A DNA stretch of 64,000 nt from Astropecten irregularis (GCA_963971285.1 OZ020246.1:26200494-26264493); one strand, 5' to 3'. Shown: positions 62,301 to 63,623, counted from the stretch's first letter. A program made the numbers and translations. Notes: generated from the letters alone by a model not told the origin.

Positions 62301-62311
62301 CGAGACAATCA
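23256..62311 (+). CDS. Hyalin-like CUB/HYR/EGF secreted protein, 35 exons
   Basis: Thirty-five plus-strand exons (8338 nt) join without frame error to about 2779 residues. Order: signal peptide (1-22), EGF-like (23-62), CUB (63-188), 26 HYR domains (189-2380), nine EGF-like domains (2381-2779). HYR is the repeat of sea urchin hyalin, a calcium-dependent glycoprotein of the embryonic hyaline layer that supports cell adhesion; this assignment is by family. No transmembrane segment is visible, fitting a secreted matrix protein. Each HYR has one cysteine pair and the DNSG and YTF.DAA.N motifs. All internal exons are phase 1-1. The start ATG has A at -3 and G at +4, and a CCAAT box lies at 23041, but I see no clear TATA box. 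The 3' end may lie at 62780 or beyond the window. It could alternatively be a hyalin paralog or another HYR matrix protein. Confidence 0.9.
23704..23832. repeat. Palindromic element GTTAGCTGGTACCCAGCTTC
   Basis: CCTGAAGTTTAGTACACTCA and GGTTAGCTGGTACCCAGCTT are followed by their inverse (AAGCTGGGTACCAGCTAACC, TGAGTGTACTGAACTTCAGG). A decayed copy is at 49679-49782. Confidence 0.75.
24156..24472 (+). mobile_element. hAT-like non-autonomous element, copy 1
   Basis: Terminal inverted repeats CAGGCGCGGTTCTA / TAGAACCGCGCCTG bound a 301-bp element (24164-24464). The flanks are the direct repeat GATTTGTG (24156-24163 and 24465-24472), an exact 8-bp target duplication as made by hAT transposases. 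The interior has runs of G and GGGGCTAGA. No ORF for a transposase. Confidence 0.85.
25009..25148 (+). repeat. Minisatellite of CAACTCGTACACAC
   Basis: About seven units of 13-24 bp: CAACTCGTACACACGC, CAACTCGTACACAC, CAACTCGTACACGCAC and so on, degrading toward 25148. Overlapping ORFs in three frames are products of the repeat. Confidence 0.8.
25298..25365. repeat. Fragment of GATCCTGCTAGGAT family
   Basis: GTTAGGAGGGCGCCTGACGC, TCGATCCTAGGCACTAGCAG, GATATTTCTCAAAGGCTAA. End portion of the family listed at 5790 and 7717. Confidence 0.6.
25478..25677. other. Assembly gap (200 N)
   Basis: Exactly 200 N bases, probably a placeholder of unknown true length. ORFs crossing it are artefacts. Confidence 0.98.
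27545..27835 (-). mobile_element. hAT-like non-autonomous element, copy 2
   Basis: The same family as 24164-24464 in opposite orientation. CAGGCGCGGTTCTA starts at 27553 and TAGAACCGCGCCTG ends at 27827 (275 bp), with an exact 8-bp duplication TTTTATTG at 27545-27552 and 27828-27835. It is interrupted by a run of C near 27590. Confidence 0.85.
27839..27957. repeat. Small foldback GGAAACCGATACAATATTG
   Basis: GGAAACCGATACAATATTGA, CGATTATTCGTGTC are mirrored by GACACAAATAATCGTCATTA, TTGTCGGTTTCC. It adjoins the hAT-like copy 2 within a few bases. Confidence 0.7.
29086..29205 (+). CDS. Hyalin-like exon 2: EGF-like domain 1
   Basis: Residues 23-62 read ECAVNLCDNGENCYT ... YVCECNMPF..KYNC, six cysteines in EGF spacing. 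The acceptor is ATACAG| and the donor TTG|GTGAGT. It lies 5.8 kb after exon 1 across a transposon-rich intron with an assembly gap. Confidence 0.85.
29206..30740. other. Hyalin-like intron 2
   Basis: A weak hairpin lies at about 29235-29320 (GTTATCGTTGACCCGCGTAAA against TTTACGGGTCTAGTG). A TA-flanked MITE fills 30039-30466. The rest (29330-30030 and 30470-30740) shows nothing recognised. Confidence 0.5.
30039..30466. mobile_element. Tc1/mariner-like MITE CACCGATCCAGTAGGCCAC
   Basis: Ends CACCGATCCAGTAGGCCACG and CGTGGCCTACTGGATCGGTG, each bordered by TA, 428 bp. Shared internal parts with 15923-16342 (TACAAGGCAATTC type). A right-half copy is at about 33395-33588 in the next-but-one intron. 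Confidence 0.75.
30741..31118 (+). CDS. Hyalin-like exon 3: CUB domain
   Basis: Residues 63-188 form one CUB domain in one exon: TTGMFQSTNYPSAYPN, LIYIPGADGIQFTFDNLF, DELYVGKGL, DFTIEN and GFTIRW. Only two cysteines are present (residues 70 and 75), so the usual CUB disulfides, including the second pair, are absent or changed. CUB domains generally mediate protein and calcium binding outside the cell. Acceptor TTACAG|, donor CAAG|GTAAAC. Confidence 0.88.
31555..31655 (+). repeat. tRNA-derived SINE 3' part before exon 4
   Basis: TAGTTGGTAAGAGCGCCAGT, GGTTCGAATCCCACTCCAGT and the tail CAATTTTTCTTAGTTCAC. It ends about 50 nt before the exon 4 acceptor. Confidence 0.75.
31705..31947 (+). CDS. 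Hyalin-like exon 4: HYR 1
   Basis: Residues 189-269: VDNTPPVITGCPSNI ... TVTYTFTDVFGNSDQCSFTV. A divergent HYR with the conserved cysteine pair but not the central NEP..NDNSG motif of later copies. Acceptor TTTCAG|, donor TTTG|GTAAGG. A same-strand SINE ends about 50 nt before the acceptor. Confidence 0.88.
32092..32358. repeat. Palindromic tRNA-like SINE
   Basis: Two head-on copies of a SINE half. Core arms 32185-32226 and 32236-32277 are perfect 42-nt inverses (B box GGTTCGAATCCCACC) around a 9-nt loop; outer arms extend the pairing with few mismatches to GCAAATTAGGCTTGC at both ends. A single half occurs at about 35745-35900. Confidence 0.85.
32359..33748. other. Hyalin-like intron 4, right part
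   Basis: Contains the foldback at 33169-33395 and a MITE half at about 33395-33588. From 32400 to 33160 no exon or named repeat was found, apart from a weak inverted GGATCC pair near 33045. Confidence 0.5.
33169..33395. repeat. CCAATTTCATAGAGC-type foldback
   Basis: GGGGCCGATTTTATAGAGCT, CAGTATGCCAGCCAATACTC, and CTTAAGCAGCTCTATGAAAT. Directly followed by the right half of the CACCGATCC MITE. Confidence 0.75.
33749..33991 (+). CDS. Hyalin-like exon 5: HYR 2
   Basis: Residues 270-350: VDTTPPEITGCPSDF ... MVTYTFTDASLNPSVCSFDV. The same length as exon 4 and more like it than the later HYRs (both have TQAFWT/VQAFWT in mid-domain), suggesting an old local duplication. Donor TTTG|GTAAGT. Confidence 0.88.
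34495..34752 (+). CDS. Hyalin-like exon 6: HYR 3
   Basis: Residues 351-436: VDVIPPTIANCPESF, TWTEPTATDN, YRWTDGAGNPADC. One or two residues longer than the neighbouring HYRs. The donor is CTGA|GTACGT, so the split codon carries A and joins exon 7 as ACC (Thr). Confidence 0.88.
34878..35180. repeat. CCAATTTCATA foldback with nested MITE
   Basis: Outer ends GGGGCCAATTTCATAAGCAT and AAGCAGCTCTATGATATTGG enclose a shortened TTAA-family element (ATTGGTAAAGGCCACAGAAC to TACCAATCCTGTACTGTACC). Confidence 0.65.
35261..35515 (+). CDS. Hyalin-like exon 7: HYR 4 (C-like)
   Basis: Residues 437-521: DTTDPVVTSCPDNISTFVPF, TWTEPTATDNSG. By sequence it is an outlying relative of the C type of the central array. 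Donor CTGA|GTCAGT. Confidence 0.9.
35745..35900 (+). repeat. Single half of the 32092 tRNA-like SINE
   Basis: GATGGCCTAGCTGTGTGGCA, TAAGCAGGAGGTCATAGGTT, ACCACCTGAGCCAGCG, then CTCATCCACGTCGGTGAAGA. A solo copy, showing that the palindrome at 32092 is a head-on dimer. Confidence 0.7.
35951..36205 (+). CDS. Hyalin-like exon 8: HYR 5 (D-like)
   Basis: Residues 522-606: DSEPPMVTSCPENLAVSVPF with WNEPTVNDNSGAFTATQ. The first half is D-like, while HESGSFFAANTQTQ in the second half is B-like, so this exon looks like a mosaic. Acceptor CTCCAG|, donor CAGG|GTAAGT. The next intron is only 111 bp. Confidence 0.92.
36317..36568 (+). CDS. Hyalin-like exon 9: HYR 6 (A, block 1)
   Basis: Residues 607-690: DNQDPVITSCPSDITMFVPF, VVSDNSGNFETFQTRTSGSF. 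First A-type exon of the four-block array; it differs from the other A exons by MFVPF for MVVPF. Donor CTAG|GTAAGT. Confidence 0.93.
36765..37045. repeat. Foldback CCAATTTCATGGAATCCGTT
   Basis: GGGCCCAATTTCATGGAATC on the left; GGATTCCATGAAAACGGGCC on the right; interior GCAGAAAGTCCTTGCTAAGC. Partial relatives at 50526-50700 and 53262-53388. Confidence 0.7.
37046..37651. other. Intron before exon 10, right part
   Basis: No repeat family, RNA gene or exon recognised. Confidence 0.45.
37652..38158 (+). CDS. Hyalin-like exon 10: HYR 7+8 (B+C fused, block 1)
   Basis: Residues 691-859. A 507-nt exon holding two HYRs: B (DTEAPEVTVCPESTSVVVPF) followed directly by C (DNVPPVVTSCPEDITTFVPF). At the B/C joint the sequence CAAG GTGATAAT stands exactly where other copies are split by an intron. 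C here ends VSGSFFSNGETE rather than the SGAFFAVGETE of its sisters. Confidence 0.93.
38159..38631. other. Intron between exons 10 and 11
   Basis: No repeat or coding signal recognised in this 473-bp intron, one of the few apparently repeat-free ones. Confidence 0.45.
38632..38886 (+). CDS. Hyalin-like exon 11: HYR 9 (D, block 1)
   Basis: Residues 860-944: DTDPPQVTSCPESIAVSVPF, NEPTANDNSGTFSTTQTRES. D type with the NAGTQTQ motif. The intron start (GTATGTTGGATCGT) resembles that after exon 15, evidence for block duplication that included intron DNA. Confidence 0.93.
39017..39381. repeat. TTAA-flanked MITE
   Basis: TTAAAGGTAGTATCATACTT at the left; AAAGTATGATTCTACCTTTAA at the right, with TTAA at both borders. 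Three bases later a CCATTTTCATGGGCC foldback (39385-39660) begins. Confidence 0.8.
39385..39660. repeat. CCAATTTCATGGGCC-type foldback
   Basis: GGGGCCATTTTCATGGGCCT ... GATATTCATGGTCGGCGAAC ... CAGCTCTATGAAGTTGGCCC. It seems to be a hybrid of the two subfamilies (17829 type in its left half, 10307 type in its right). Confidence 0.7.
39826..40077 (+). CDS. Hyalin-like exon 12: HYR 10 (A, block 2)
   Basis: Residues 945-1028: DGQDPVITSCPSDVTMVVPF and TRTSGSFFTVGDTQVTYTF. Nearly identical at DNA level to exons 16 and 19. It shares the DGQDP start with exon 19, whereas exons 9 and 16 have DNQDP. Donor CTAG|GTAAGT. Confidence 0.93.
40140..40707 (+). mobile_element. hAT-like element with GTACTCG-rich interior
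   Basis: Terminal repeats CAGTGTTGGAGT at 40148 and ACTCCAACACTG ending at 40699, with an exact 8-bp duplication CCCAATTG at 40140-40147 and 40700-40707. The 552-bp interior is rich in GTACTCG/CGAGTAC motifs near both ends. It lies 55 bp before exon 13. Confidence 0.85.
40762..41016 (+). CDS. Hyalin-like exon 13: HYR 11 (B alone, block 2)
   Basis: Residues 1029-1113: DTEAPEVTVCPESTSVVVPF. The only B domain that stands alone: its donor CAAG|GTGGGC is used at the point where exons 10, 17 and 20 read through into C. The acceptor TTTGTTTCCTAG| is shared with exons 10 and 17. Confidence 0.93.
41059..41199. repeat. GGTCGATTTCACC-family MITE in the block 2 B/C intron
   Basis: CTGGGGTCGATTTAAGCAAA to TTTGTGAAATCAACCCCTG, with ATGCATTGCAGCCC inside. 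It starts about 42 nt after the exon 13 donor. A TTAA-MITE piece follows at about 41430-41575. Confidence 0.75.
41637..41888 (+). CDS. Hyalin-like exon 14: HYR 12 (C alone, block 2)
   Basis: Residues 1114-1197: DTTRPVVTSCPEDITTFVPF, with SGAFFAVGETLVTYTFRDAA. The only C domain with its own exon. Its first residues (DTTRP) differ from DNVPP in the fused copies; the remainder is nearly the same. Donor CAAG|GTGAGC. Confidence 0.93.
42043..42297 (+). CDS. Hyalin-like exon 15: HYR 13 (D, block 2)
   Basis: Residues 1198-1282: DTEPPQITSCPENIAVSVPF, TQTRESGSFFNAGTQTQ, NNPAFCTFTV. Nearly identical to exon 18. Donor CTGG|GTAAGT. Confidence 0.93.
42418..42930. repeat. MITE with 28-bp ends CTCAAAAAAAGTTCTGCAAC
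   Basis: CTCAAAAAAAGTTCTGCAAC, TCAAGTTT at the left and its inverse at the right; GATGATATCTT.TTTGT and ACAATGATGTGTCATTTGTT are also mirrored. Only one copy in the window. Confidence 0.75.
43062..43449. repeat. CCAATTTCATGGAGC foldback split by a SINE
   Basis: Ends GGCCAATTTCATGGAGCT and AGGGCCGTGAAATTTGCCC. A minus-strand SINE (about 43153-43303: ATCAAATAACCGCAAAGG to GCCCTATGTTAGT) interrupts the conserved ATTCCATTTGATATTCATGG of the host. Confidence 0.8.
43567..43760 (-). repeat. tRNA-derived SINE, minus strand, deleted
   Basis: CATTGAAAAGTGAACAAAGA, then CTGAGCTATCCAGCCCTATG, TTGGCAGTCAGAAGCCATGA. The B-box region is deleted. It ends close to exon 16 (43804). Confidence 0.7.
43804..44055 (+). 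CDS. Hyalin-like exon 16: HYR 14 (A, block 3)
   Basis: Residues 1283-1366: DNQDPVITSCPSDITMVVPF. A type; shares the DNQDP start with exon 9. Donor CTAG|GTACAA is weaker than usual (+5 is A), so inefficient splicing here is possible. Confidence 0.92.
44144..44584. mobile_element. Mariner-like MITE TACAGGGTGTCCCA
   Basis: TACAGGGTGTCCCAGAAAAG at the left and TTTGGGACACCCTGTA at the right, each with TA at the border. Long internal inverse: CACTTCAAGATTCAGATAT against ATATCTGAATCTTGAAGTG. This end sequence is common in animal mariner-derived MITEs. Confidence 0.8.
44794..45300 (+). CDS. Hyalin-like exon 17: HYR 15+16 (B+C fused, block 3)
   Basis: Residues 1367-1535. A 507-nt B+C exon, same organisation as exons 10 and 20. 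C carries VSGAFFAVGETEVAYTF (Ala replacing the usual Thr or Ser before YTF) and NNEAFCRFTV. Donor CAAG|GTGAGA. Confidence 0.93.
45321..45455 (-). repeat. GGTCGATTTCACC-family MITE
   Basis: CCAGGGGTAGTTTTCACAAA to GAATTTGGTGAAA, inverse orientation to the 41059 copy, followed at once by GGTTTGCGGAGACACCATGT, the end of another foldback family. Confidence 0.7.
45557..45909. repeat. TTAA-flanked MITE
   Basis: TTAAAGGTGCTATCATTG at the left and AAAGTATGAAATTACCTTTAA at the right, TTAA at both borders, 353 bp. It lies in the intron before exon 18. Confidence 0.8.
46017..46271 (+). CDS. Hyalin-like exon 18: HYR 17 (D, block 3)
   Basis: Residues 1536-1620: DNEPPQITSCPENIAVSVPF and NNPAFCTFTVTVTSL. 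Very close to exon 15 in coding sequence although the flanking introns differ. Donor CTCG|GTACGT. Confidence 0.93.
46576..46827 (+). CDS. Hyalin-like exon 19: HYR 18 (A, block 4)
   Basis: Residues 1621-1704: DGQDPVITSCPTDITMVVPF. A type with the DGQDP start seen also in exon 12. The next intron is only 110 bp. Donor CTAG|GTGAGA. Confidence 0.93.
46938..47444 (+). CDS. Hyalin-like exon 20: HYR 19+20 (B+C fused, block 4)
   Basis: Residues 1705-1873. Third 507-nt B+C exon. B reads NTQTLVTYTYTD where sisters have NTQTQV. The acceptor TTTGATAG| differs from TTTCCTAG| of the other B exons. Donor CAAG|GTGAGA. Confidence 0.93.
47464..47957. repeat. MITE with ends GGGTACATTCAGACAGC
   Basis: GGGTACATTCAGACAGC at the left and GCTGTCTGAACGTACCC at the right. 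AAAACACC and GGTTTTA motifs recur internally. A single copy in the window. Confidence 0.7.
48180..48434 (+). CDS. Hyalin-like exon 21: HYR 21 (D/B mosaic, block 4)
   Basis: Residues 1874-1958: DNSPPEVITCPDSVAVSVPF. The start is D-like, but HESGSFFAANTQTQVTYTF is the B version of the middle segment, as in exon 8. Donor CTAG|GTAAGC. Confidence 0.92.
48535..48840. repeat. GATCGGTTTGCGGAAACACC element
   Basis: GGATCGGTTTGCGGAAACAC, TCAACGTTTCGACTAGCCTG, GTCATCAGGAGACAATTG, closing with ATTCTTACATGGTGTTTTCG. Family of 16436-16880. Confidence 0.7.
48892..49130. repeat. GC-rich MITE TTAGGCTTTTCCCACTTGAC
   Basis: Ends TTAGGCTTTTCCCACTTGAC and CTAGTGGGAAAAGGCCTTA. The interior is rich in GGGGT/ACCCC, far more GC than its surroundings; it creates false ORFs on both strands. 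Confidence 0.75.
49298..49552 (+). CDS. Hyalin-like exon 22: HYR 22 (A-like)
   Basis: Residues 1959-2043: DMTDPMIVSCPSDINEFVPF, WTEPVVNDNSGAVGTTQ. An older, diverged relative of type A lying just outside the array. Donor CTCG|GTAAGC. Confidence 0.92.
49679..49782. repeat. Decayed copy of GTTAGCTGGTACCCAGCTTC palindrome
   Basis: AGTTTAGTACACTCAGGGTA, GCTGGTACCCAGCTTCTAC against TCGGTACCAGCTAACCTTAG. Followed by T-rich simple sequence (49770-50105). Confidence 0.7.
50258..50512 (+). CDS. Hyalin-like exon 23: HYR 23 (D-like)
   Basis: Residues 2044-2128: DNSPPVVNTCPNDITVNVPF, EEPSVTDNSGDFTTTQ, NNPAFCTFTVTVTSL. The donor is CTGT|GTATGT; the carried base is T and joins exon 24 as TCC (Ser), unlike the G carried at most boundaries. 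Confidence 0.9.
50730..50954. repeat. CCAATTTCATGAAGC-type foldback
   Basis: GGGGAGAATTTCATGAAGCT ... CAAAGAACCATCACATGC ... AGCACTGTGAAATTGGCCCC. Preceded at 50526-50700 by part of the 36765 family. Confidence 0.75.
51181..51429 (+). CDS. Hyalin-like exon 24: HYR 24
   Basis: Residues 2129-2211: SDTTPPQVVCPASINEVVQF, TWLTPTVTDNSGSFSLVETN, YKYRDAAGNENECSFFV. A 249-nt HYR outside the array, more diverged. Acceptor TGATAG|, donor GAAG|GTAATT. Confidence 0.9.
51501..51720. repeat. CAACACTCAACAAACC MITE, rearranged copy
   Basis: AAAGAGGATGTTCAACACTC, AACAAACC, GACGTCACAAAATCACACA, GCTGCCCCCATTGATGA, then AATCATCAAAAAGACTCTTT. Parts of 59537-59788 in altered order. Confidence 0.65.
51974..52228 (+). 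CDS. Hyalin-like exon 25: HYR 25
   Basis: Residues 2212-2296: VDSIPPVLQTCPANI, WDEPTATDNTGQAVV, FPVGTTTVTYILMDPSGNE. A diverged HYR with both cysteines. Acceptor TTCCAG|, donor ACTG|GTAAGT. Confidence 0.9.
52737..52925. repeat. Foldback AGGTAGGTTTACGGTGACACC
   Basis: AGGTTTACGGTGACACCATG, TAATCTCTTCTGTGAGAGTG mirrored by CACTCTCACAGAAGAGATTA, CATGGTGTCACCGCAAACCT. A cousin of the GATCGGTTTGCGGAAACACC family. A TTAA-MITE piece precedes it at about 52375-52640. Confidence 0.75.
52994..53245 (+). CDS. Hyalin-like exon 26: HYR 26 (last HYR)
   Basis: Residues 2297-2380: VDNVPPTLVTCPSNIERTVL, FVTPVAADNTGVVN, YFFEDEAGNSVRCLFTV. Final and most diverged HYR; EGF exons follow. Acceptor CAATAG|, donor GAAG|GTAAAT. 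Confidence 0.9.
53678..53785 (+). repeat. tRNA-derived SINE just before exon 27
   Basis: AGGGCTGTATAGCTCAGTTG, GGTTCGAATCACACTCCAGT and the tail ATTTTTCTTTGATCACTTTT. It ends about 36 nt before the exon 27 acceptor. Confidence 0.8.
53821..53934 (+). CDS. Hyalin-like exon 27: EGF-like 2
   Basis: Residues 2381-2418: NPCLSQPCLNGGACIPE ... YRCLCTNCFTGDRCEQ. Seven cysteines: the normal six plus one in CLCTNCF. Acceptor TCGTAG|, donor CAAG|GTAAGA. A same-strand SINE ends about 36 nt before the acceptor. Confidence 0.9.
54038..54190. repeat. GGTCGATTTCACC-family MITE, full copy
   Basis: CTGGGGTCGATTTCACCAAA to TTTGTGACATCAACCCCTG, with CTCATCGTAACTTACTGTC and AACTCGAGTTACGATCGAT inside. Confidence 0.8.
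54206..55592 (+). mobile_element. hAT-like non-autonomous element, 1.37 kb
   Basis: Element 54214-55584: left end CAGGCGCGTACGCAGG, right end CCTGCGTACGCCACTG, with an exact 8-bp duplication GTTGCGAT at 54206-54213 and 55585-55592. Next to the ends are subterminal AACACCCCCCTT tracts. No ORF exceeds about 107 codons and none looks like transposase, so it is non-autonomous or decayed. Confidence 0.85.
55593..56300. other. Rest of the intron before exon 28
   Basis: Nothing I can name; a 130-codon ORF at 55601-55993 has no recognisable domain and may be repeat sequence. Confidence 0.45.
56301..56423 (+). CDS. Hyalin-like exon 28: EGF-like 3 (8 Cys)
   Basis: Residues 2419-2459: DACDGNTCQNGAACSALPGS, C.QYECQCPSCFTGQFCER. 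Eight cysteines, two beyond the EGF set: one in the loop before YEC and one in CPSCF. Acceptor TTTCAG|, donor CGTA|GTAAGT. Confidence 0.92.
56490..56850. repeat. TTAA-family MITE, decayed ends
   Basis: AACTTCATACTTTGGTAGCA at the left and AAAGTATGAAGTTACCTTTG at the right; internal AACAGAGATCTTCACAGATT. The TTAA borders are lost. Confidence 0.7.
57035..57180 (+). repeat. tRNA-like SINE with ATT tail
   Basis: A-box-like AGGTGGCAAGTGTGTTAGGC and B box GGTTCGATCC at 57089, then TTATTATTATTATTATT. A third tRNA-like family in the window. Confidence 0.55.
57426..57548 (+). CDS. Hyalin-like exon 29: EGF-like 4 (8 Cys)
   Basis: Residues 2460-2500: DSCENNQCSNGALCVASNDN, CIDYTCQCPSCYTGRFCDI. Same eight-cysteine layout as exon 28. 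Acceptor ATATAG|, donor ATCC|GTAAGT. Confidence 0.92.
57671..58104. repeat. CCAATTTCATAGAGC foldback split by another element
   Basis: The outer element begins GGCCAATTTCATAGAGCTG at 57671, is interrupted at once by a GATCGGTTTGCGGAAAC element (about 57690-57845), and resumes at 57846 with TCATAGAGCTGCTTAAGCAC through to 58104. The repeated TCATAGAGCTG at both borders looks like a target duplication. Confidence 0.7.
58176..58313 (+). CDS. Hyalin-like exon 30: EGF-like 5 (8 Cys)
   Basis: Residues 2501-2546: SACANSNCQNGGVCVPSTN, then FACSEYTCSCGGCFTGEKC. Eight cysteines with a longer third loop (138-nt exon). Acceptor TTGCAG|, donor GTCG|GTGAGT. Confidence 0.92.
58400..58601 (+). mobile_element. 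LINE reverse-transcriptase C-terminal fragment
   Basis: The frame ending at 58601 reads TRGRRHLTFVDQLKRDTGV and ELRSCMLDRDVWKAMN, the typical tail of RTE/CR1-like reverse transcriptase ORFs (G R..T.VDQL..D.G....L...M.DR..W). Only the last 60 or so codons are present; a 5'-truncated insertion in the intron after exon 30. Confidence 0.6.
58855..59130 (-). repeat. tRNA-derived SINE, nearly full length
   Basis: Inverse of 1261-1530: CATTGAAAGGTTTACGTAGA, GGATTTGAACCGACGAC, CCAACTGAGCAATCCAGCCC, and the far end AAGAGGATACGGCTTTCC. Confidence 0.8.
59145..59235 (+). repeat. SINE 3' end just before exon 31
   Basis: GGTTGCCGGTTCGAATCCTG, CTCCAGTAAATTTTTC, CAGTCAGTTTCCCTTGTGG. Its tail ends about 40 nt before the exon 31 acceptor. 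Confidence 0.75.
59273..59395 (+). CDS. Hyalin-like exon 31: EGF-like 6 (8 Cys)
   Basis: Residues 2547-2587: NACNPNPCVNGAKCTQTTDS, CSSYSCQCVGCFSGFNCET. Eight cysteines, as in exons 28-30. Acceptor TTTCAG|, donor ACAC|GTAAGC. A same-strand SINE tail lies just upstream. Confidence 0.92.
59537..59788. repeat. CAACACTCAACAAACC MITE, whole copy
   Basis: Left end AAAGAGGATGTTCAACACTC, AACAAACC, and right end GGTTTGTTGAGTGTTGAACA, TCCTCTTT, perfect inverses of 28 bp. Relatives at 11108 and 51501. Confidence 0.85.
60081..60206 (+). CDS. Hyalin-like exon 32: EGF-like 7 (7 Cys)
   Basis: Residues 2588-2629: SPCDNNPCQNGGQCSLIQGT, CNAYVCSCPNTHIGVNCET. It retains the extra loop cysteine but has Asn-Thr-His where exons 28-31 have the partner, leaving seven. 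Donor ACAC|GTGAGT. Confidence 0.92.
60283..60495. repeat. Microsatellite-ended element (copy 4)
   Basis: TTTACGAAACGGAGGCACAG at the left, core AATCCATTCTGAAATAAATG and AACAGAGCTTCAGCTTCAAT, and CAGAGCCGGAGCTTGCGCC at the right. The hexamer runs are short in this copy. Confidence 0.7.
60502..60751. repeat. CCAATTTCATGGAGC-type foldback
   Basis: GGGCCAATTTCATGGAGCTA ... GATATTCATGGCCAGCGAAC ... CAGGGCCGTGAAATTGGCCC. It ends 55 bp before exon 33. Confidence 0.8.
60807..60941 (+). CDS. Hyalin-like exon 33: EGF-like 8
   Basis: Residues 2630-2674: NPCNSFPCLNGASCLTMD, YVCLCAPDYVGVNCQT. Six cysteines, a standard EGF-like domain. Acceptor TTCTAG|, donor AAGG|GTAAGA. Confidence 0.92.
61075..61270. 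repeat. Fragment of TTAA-family MITE
   Basis: AGGGTATAAAGAGGGTTATG and TCTGCCTGAAATGCTGTATT are internal parts; the ends are not recognisable. It lies between exons 33 and 34. Confidence 0.55.
61511..61669 (+). CDS. Hyalin-like exon 34: EGF-like 9
   Basis: Residues 2675-2727: DLCVAEPCQNNGLCFNSYNS, then YTCMCSGGFTGTNCAS. Six cysteines and a long Asn/Ser-rich third loop (159-nt exon). Acceptor TAACAG|, donor GTGG|GTAAGA. Confidence 0.92.
62156..62311 (+). CDS. Hyalin-like exon 35: EGF-like 10
   Basis: Residues 2728-2779: DICTLTDTPNCEQGAPCANA, then YICACPVGFIGHNCET. Six cysteines. The donor ATCA|GTAAGT shows the transcript continues, so at least one more exon must follow. Confidence 0.92.
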
Positions 62312-62378
62312 GTAAGTCTTCTCATCCATTTATGTGTGTCTTTTACCTGCATGTTCTTGTCCTCTTGTCATTTAGCCT

Positions 62379-62436
62379 TTGATAAAGATCCTGCTAGGAT
62401 CGAAGCGCATCATCAGGCCCTCCTAACTCCAAACTA
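62379..62436. repeat. Fragment of GATCCTGCTAGGAT family
   Basis: TAAAGATCCTGCTAGGATCG, CATCAGGCCCTCCTAACTCC. Followed directly by the foldback at 62437. Confidence 0.65.
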
Positions 62437-62670
62437 GGGCCAATTTTATAAAACTGTTAAGCACAAATATTTGCTTGGCACAAAAATGTCTTGCCCAATA
62501 AAACAAACCACCATTTCATTTGATATTCATGGTCAGCGAACAACAGCCAAAGAACGATCACAAGTGATACACAATACGTGGACATTTGGTTGTTAACCCT
62601 GTTTTTATTAAGACAGAAATGTCAAGTTTAGCAAATTTTTGTGCTAAGCAGCTCTATTAAATTGGCTCCA
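62437..62670. repeat. CCAATTTTATAAAAC foldback
   Basis: GGGCCAATTTTATAAAACTG ... GATATTCATGGTCAGCGAAC ... CTAAGCAGCTCTATTAAATT. Same subfamily as 17829-18069. Confidence 0.8.
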
Positions 62671-62733
62671 GGTTCTGAGGGCAGAAATTATGACAGACTG
62701 CTTGCAAGTCTTTTTGTTTCTTCTGTTCTACAG

Positions 62734-62780
62734 TTAGCACTGTCTTAAACGACCTTAACGGTACCATCATACTTTGGTAG
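62734..62780 (+). CDS. Candidate terminal exon of the hyalin-like gene
   Basis: After a strong pyrimidine-rich acceptor (TTTCTTCTGTTCTACAG|), a phase-compatible 47-nt stretch encodes ISTVLNDLNGTIILW and then TAG. The last ten codons or so lie in the end of a TTAA-type MITE. I see no canonical AATAAA soon after it. This may be a real short tail, the broken start of a lost exon, or intronic. Confidence 0.3.
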
Positions 62781-63045
62781 AAAACCGAAACAGAAATCTT
62801 CACAGATTTACCTATAACTTAATACAGGGTACAAAGATGGTGATGGAAGAAGCATACCTGGAATGCTGTATTTATCCTGAAAAGGGTAAAAACCAGTGAC
62901 CAAAAGCAATTTTGATCTTCGGAAGATCACAAATCCTGTGAAAAGAAAAAACATTGGGCATTTTTCACCGTTTTCTCAAAATGTGGGCACCCTTTATGGG
63001 ACTGGAAATTTCACAGATGACTGTTACTGTATTGTCGCAATCGGT
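62752..63045. repeat. TTAA-family MITE, right end lost
   Basis: TTAACGGTACCATCATACTT at the left; internal AACAGAAATCTTCACAGATT and CACAGATGACTGTTACTGTA. Its left end overlaps the candidate terminal exon. Confidence 0.7.
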
Positions 63046-63182
63046 TTTTGAAGATACACGTTGTACATCATTCTAAATATTAAAGGAATTCACATTTTAA
63101 CATTTGGACACACACTGATGATTCTAATACACTTTTAGTAAATTCCAATGTGACTTTACCTTGCAAATATTTCGGTCACATC

Positions 63183-63623
63183 TTATTTCCTCACAATTGA
63201 CATTGGATATCGGCCAGGGTTTTCATTTACACCCTTATTAGATCTTTGTGACCTTCGTGGAAGCTGCCTTACCACTGGTGCATCAACACCAGGGCCATTG
63301 GGTGGGCTAGCCTCCAGAGTCCACCACAGAGGAAGTGCTTCATCTTCAGACATGTCGGAGGAGTCAGATTCTGATGTTGACCCCAGGTCTTTCAGCCAAA
63401 GATTGGGTTCAACATCGAGTTCGATGCCCCTTGGAAAATTAAGAACTGGAGCCTCTGCCAGCTTTTGCTTCAGAGTCTCAAATGCCCCAATTGCTTCATC
63501 TGTCCAATTAAGTGCCCTCCTGGGTTGGGGCTTCCCAGCTTTGGTTAGGGTCTTAACCACCAAAGCGTTAAGGGGAGCGGCAATTTTCGCAACGTTAAGA
63601 GAAAAAGAACTTCTTTTTTTCAA
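63183..63623 (-). mobile_element. Ty3/Gypsy polyprotein remnant with internal deletion
   Basis: A 146-codon minus-strand ORF starts with the linker between reverse transcriptase and RNase H (AKIAAPLNALV, LNWTDEAIGAFETLKQKL, APVLNFP) but then jumps to a C-terminal pol tail (Ser/Asp-rich, RRSQRSNKGV...GRYP). Most of RNase H and the whole integrase are missing, so it is not functional. The LTRs were not identified. Confidence 0.75.
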
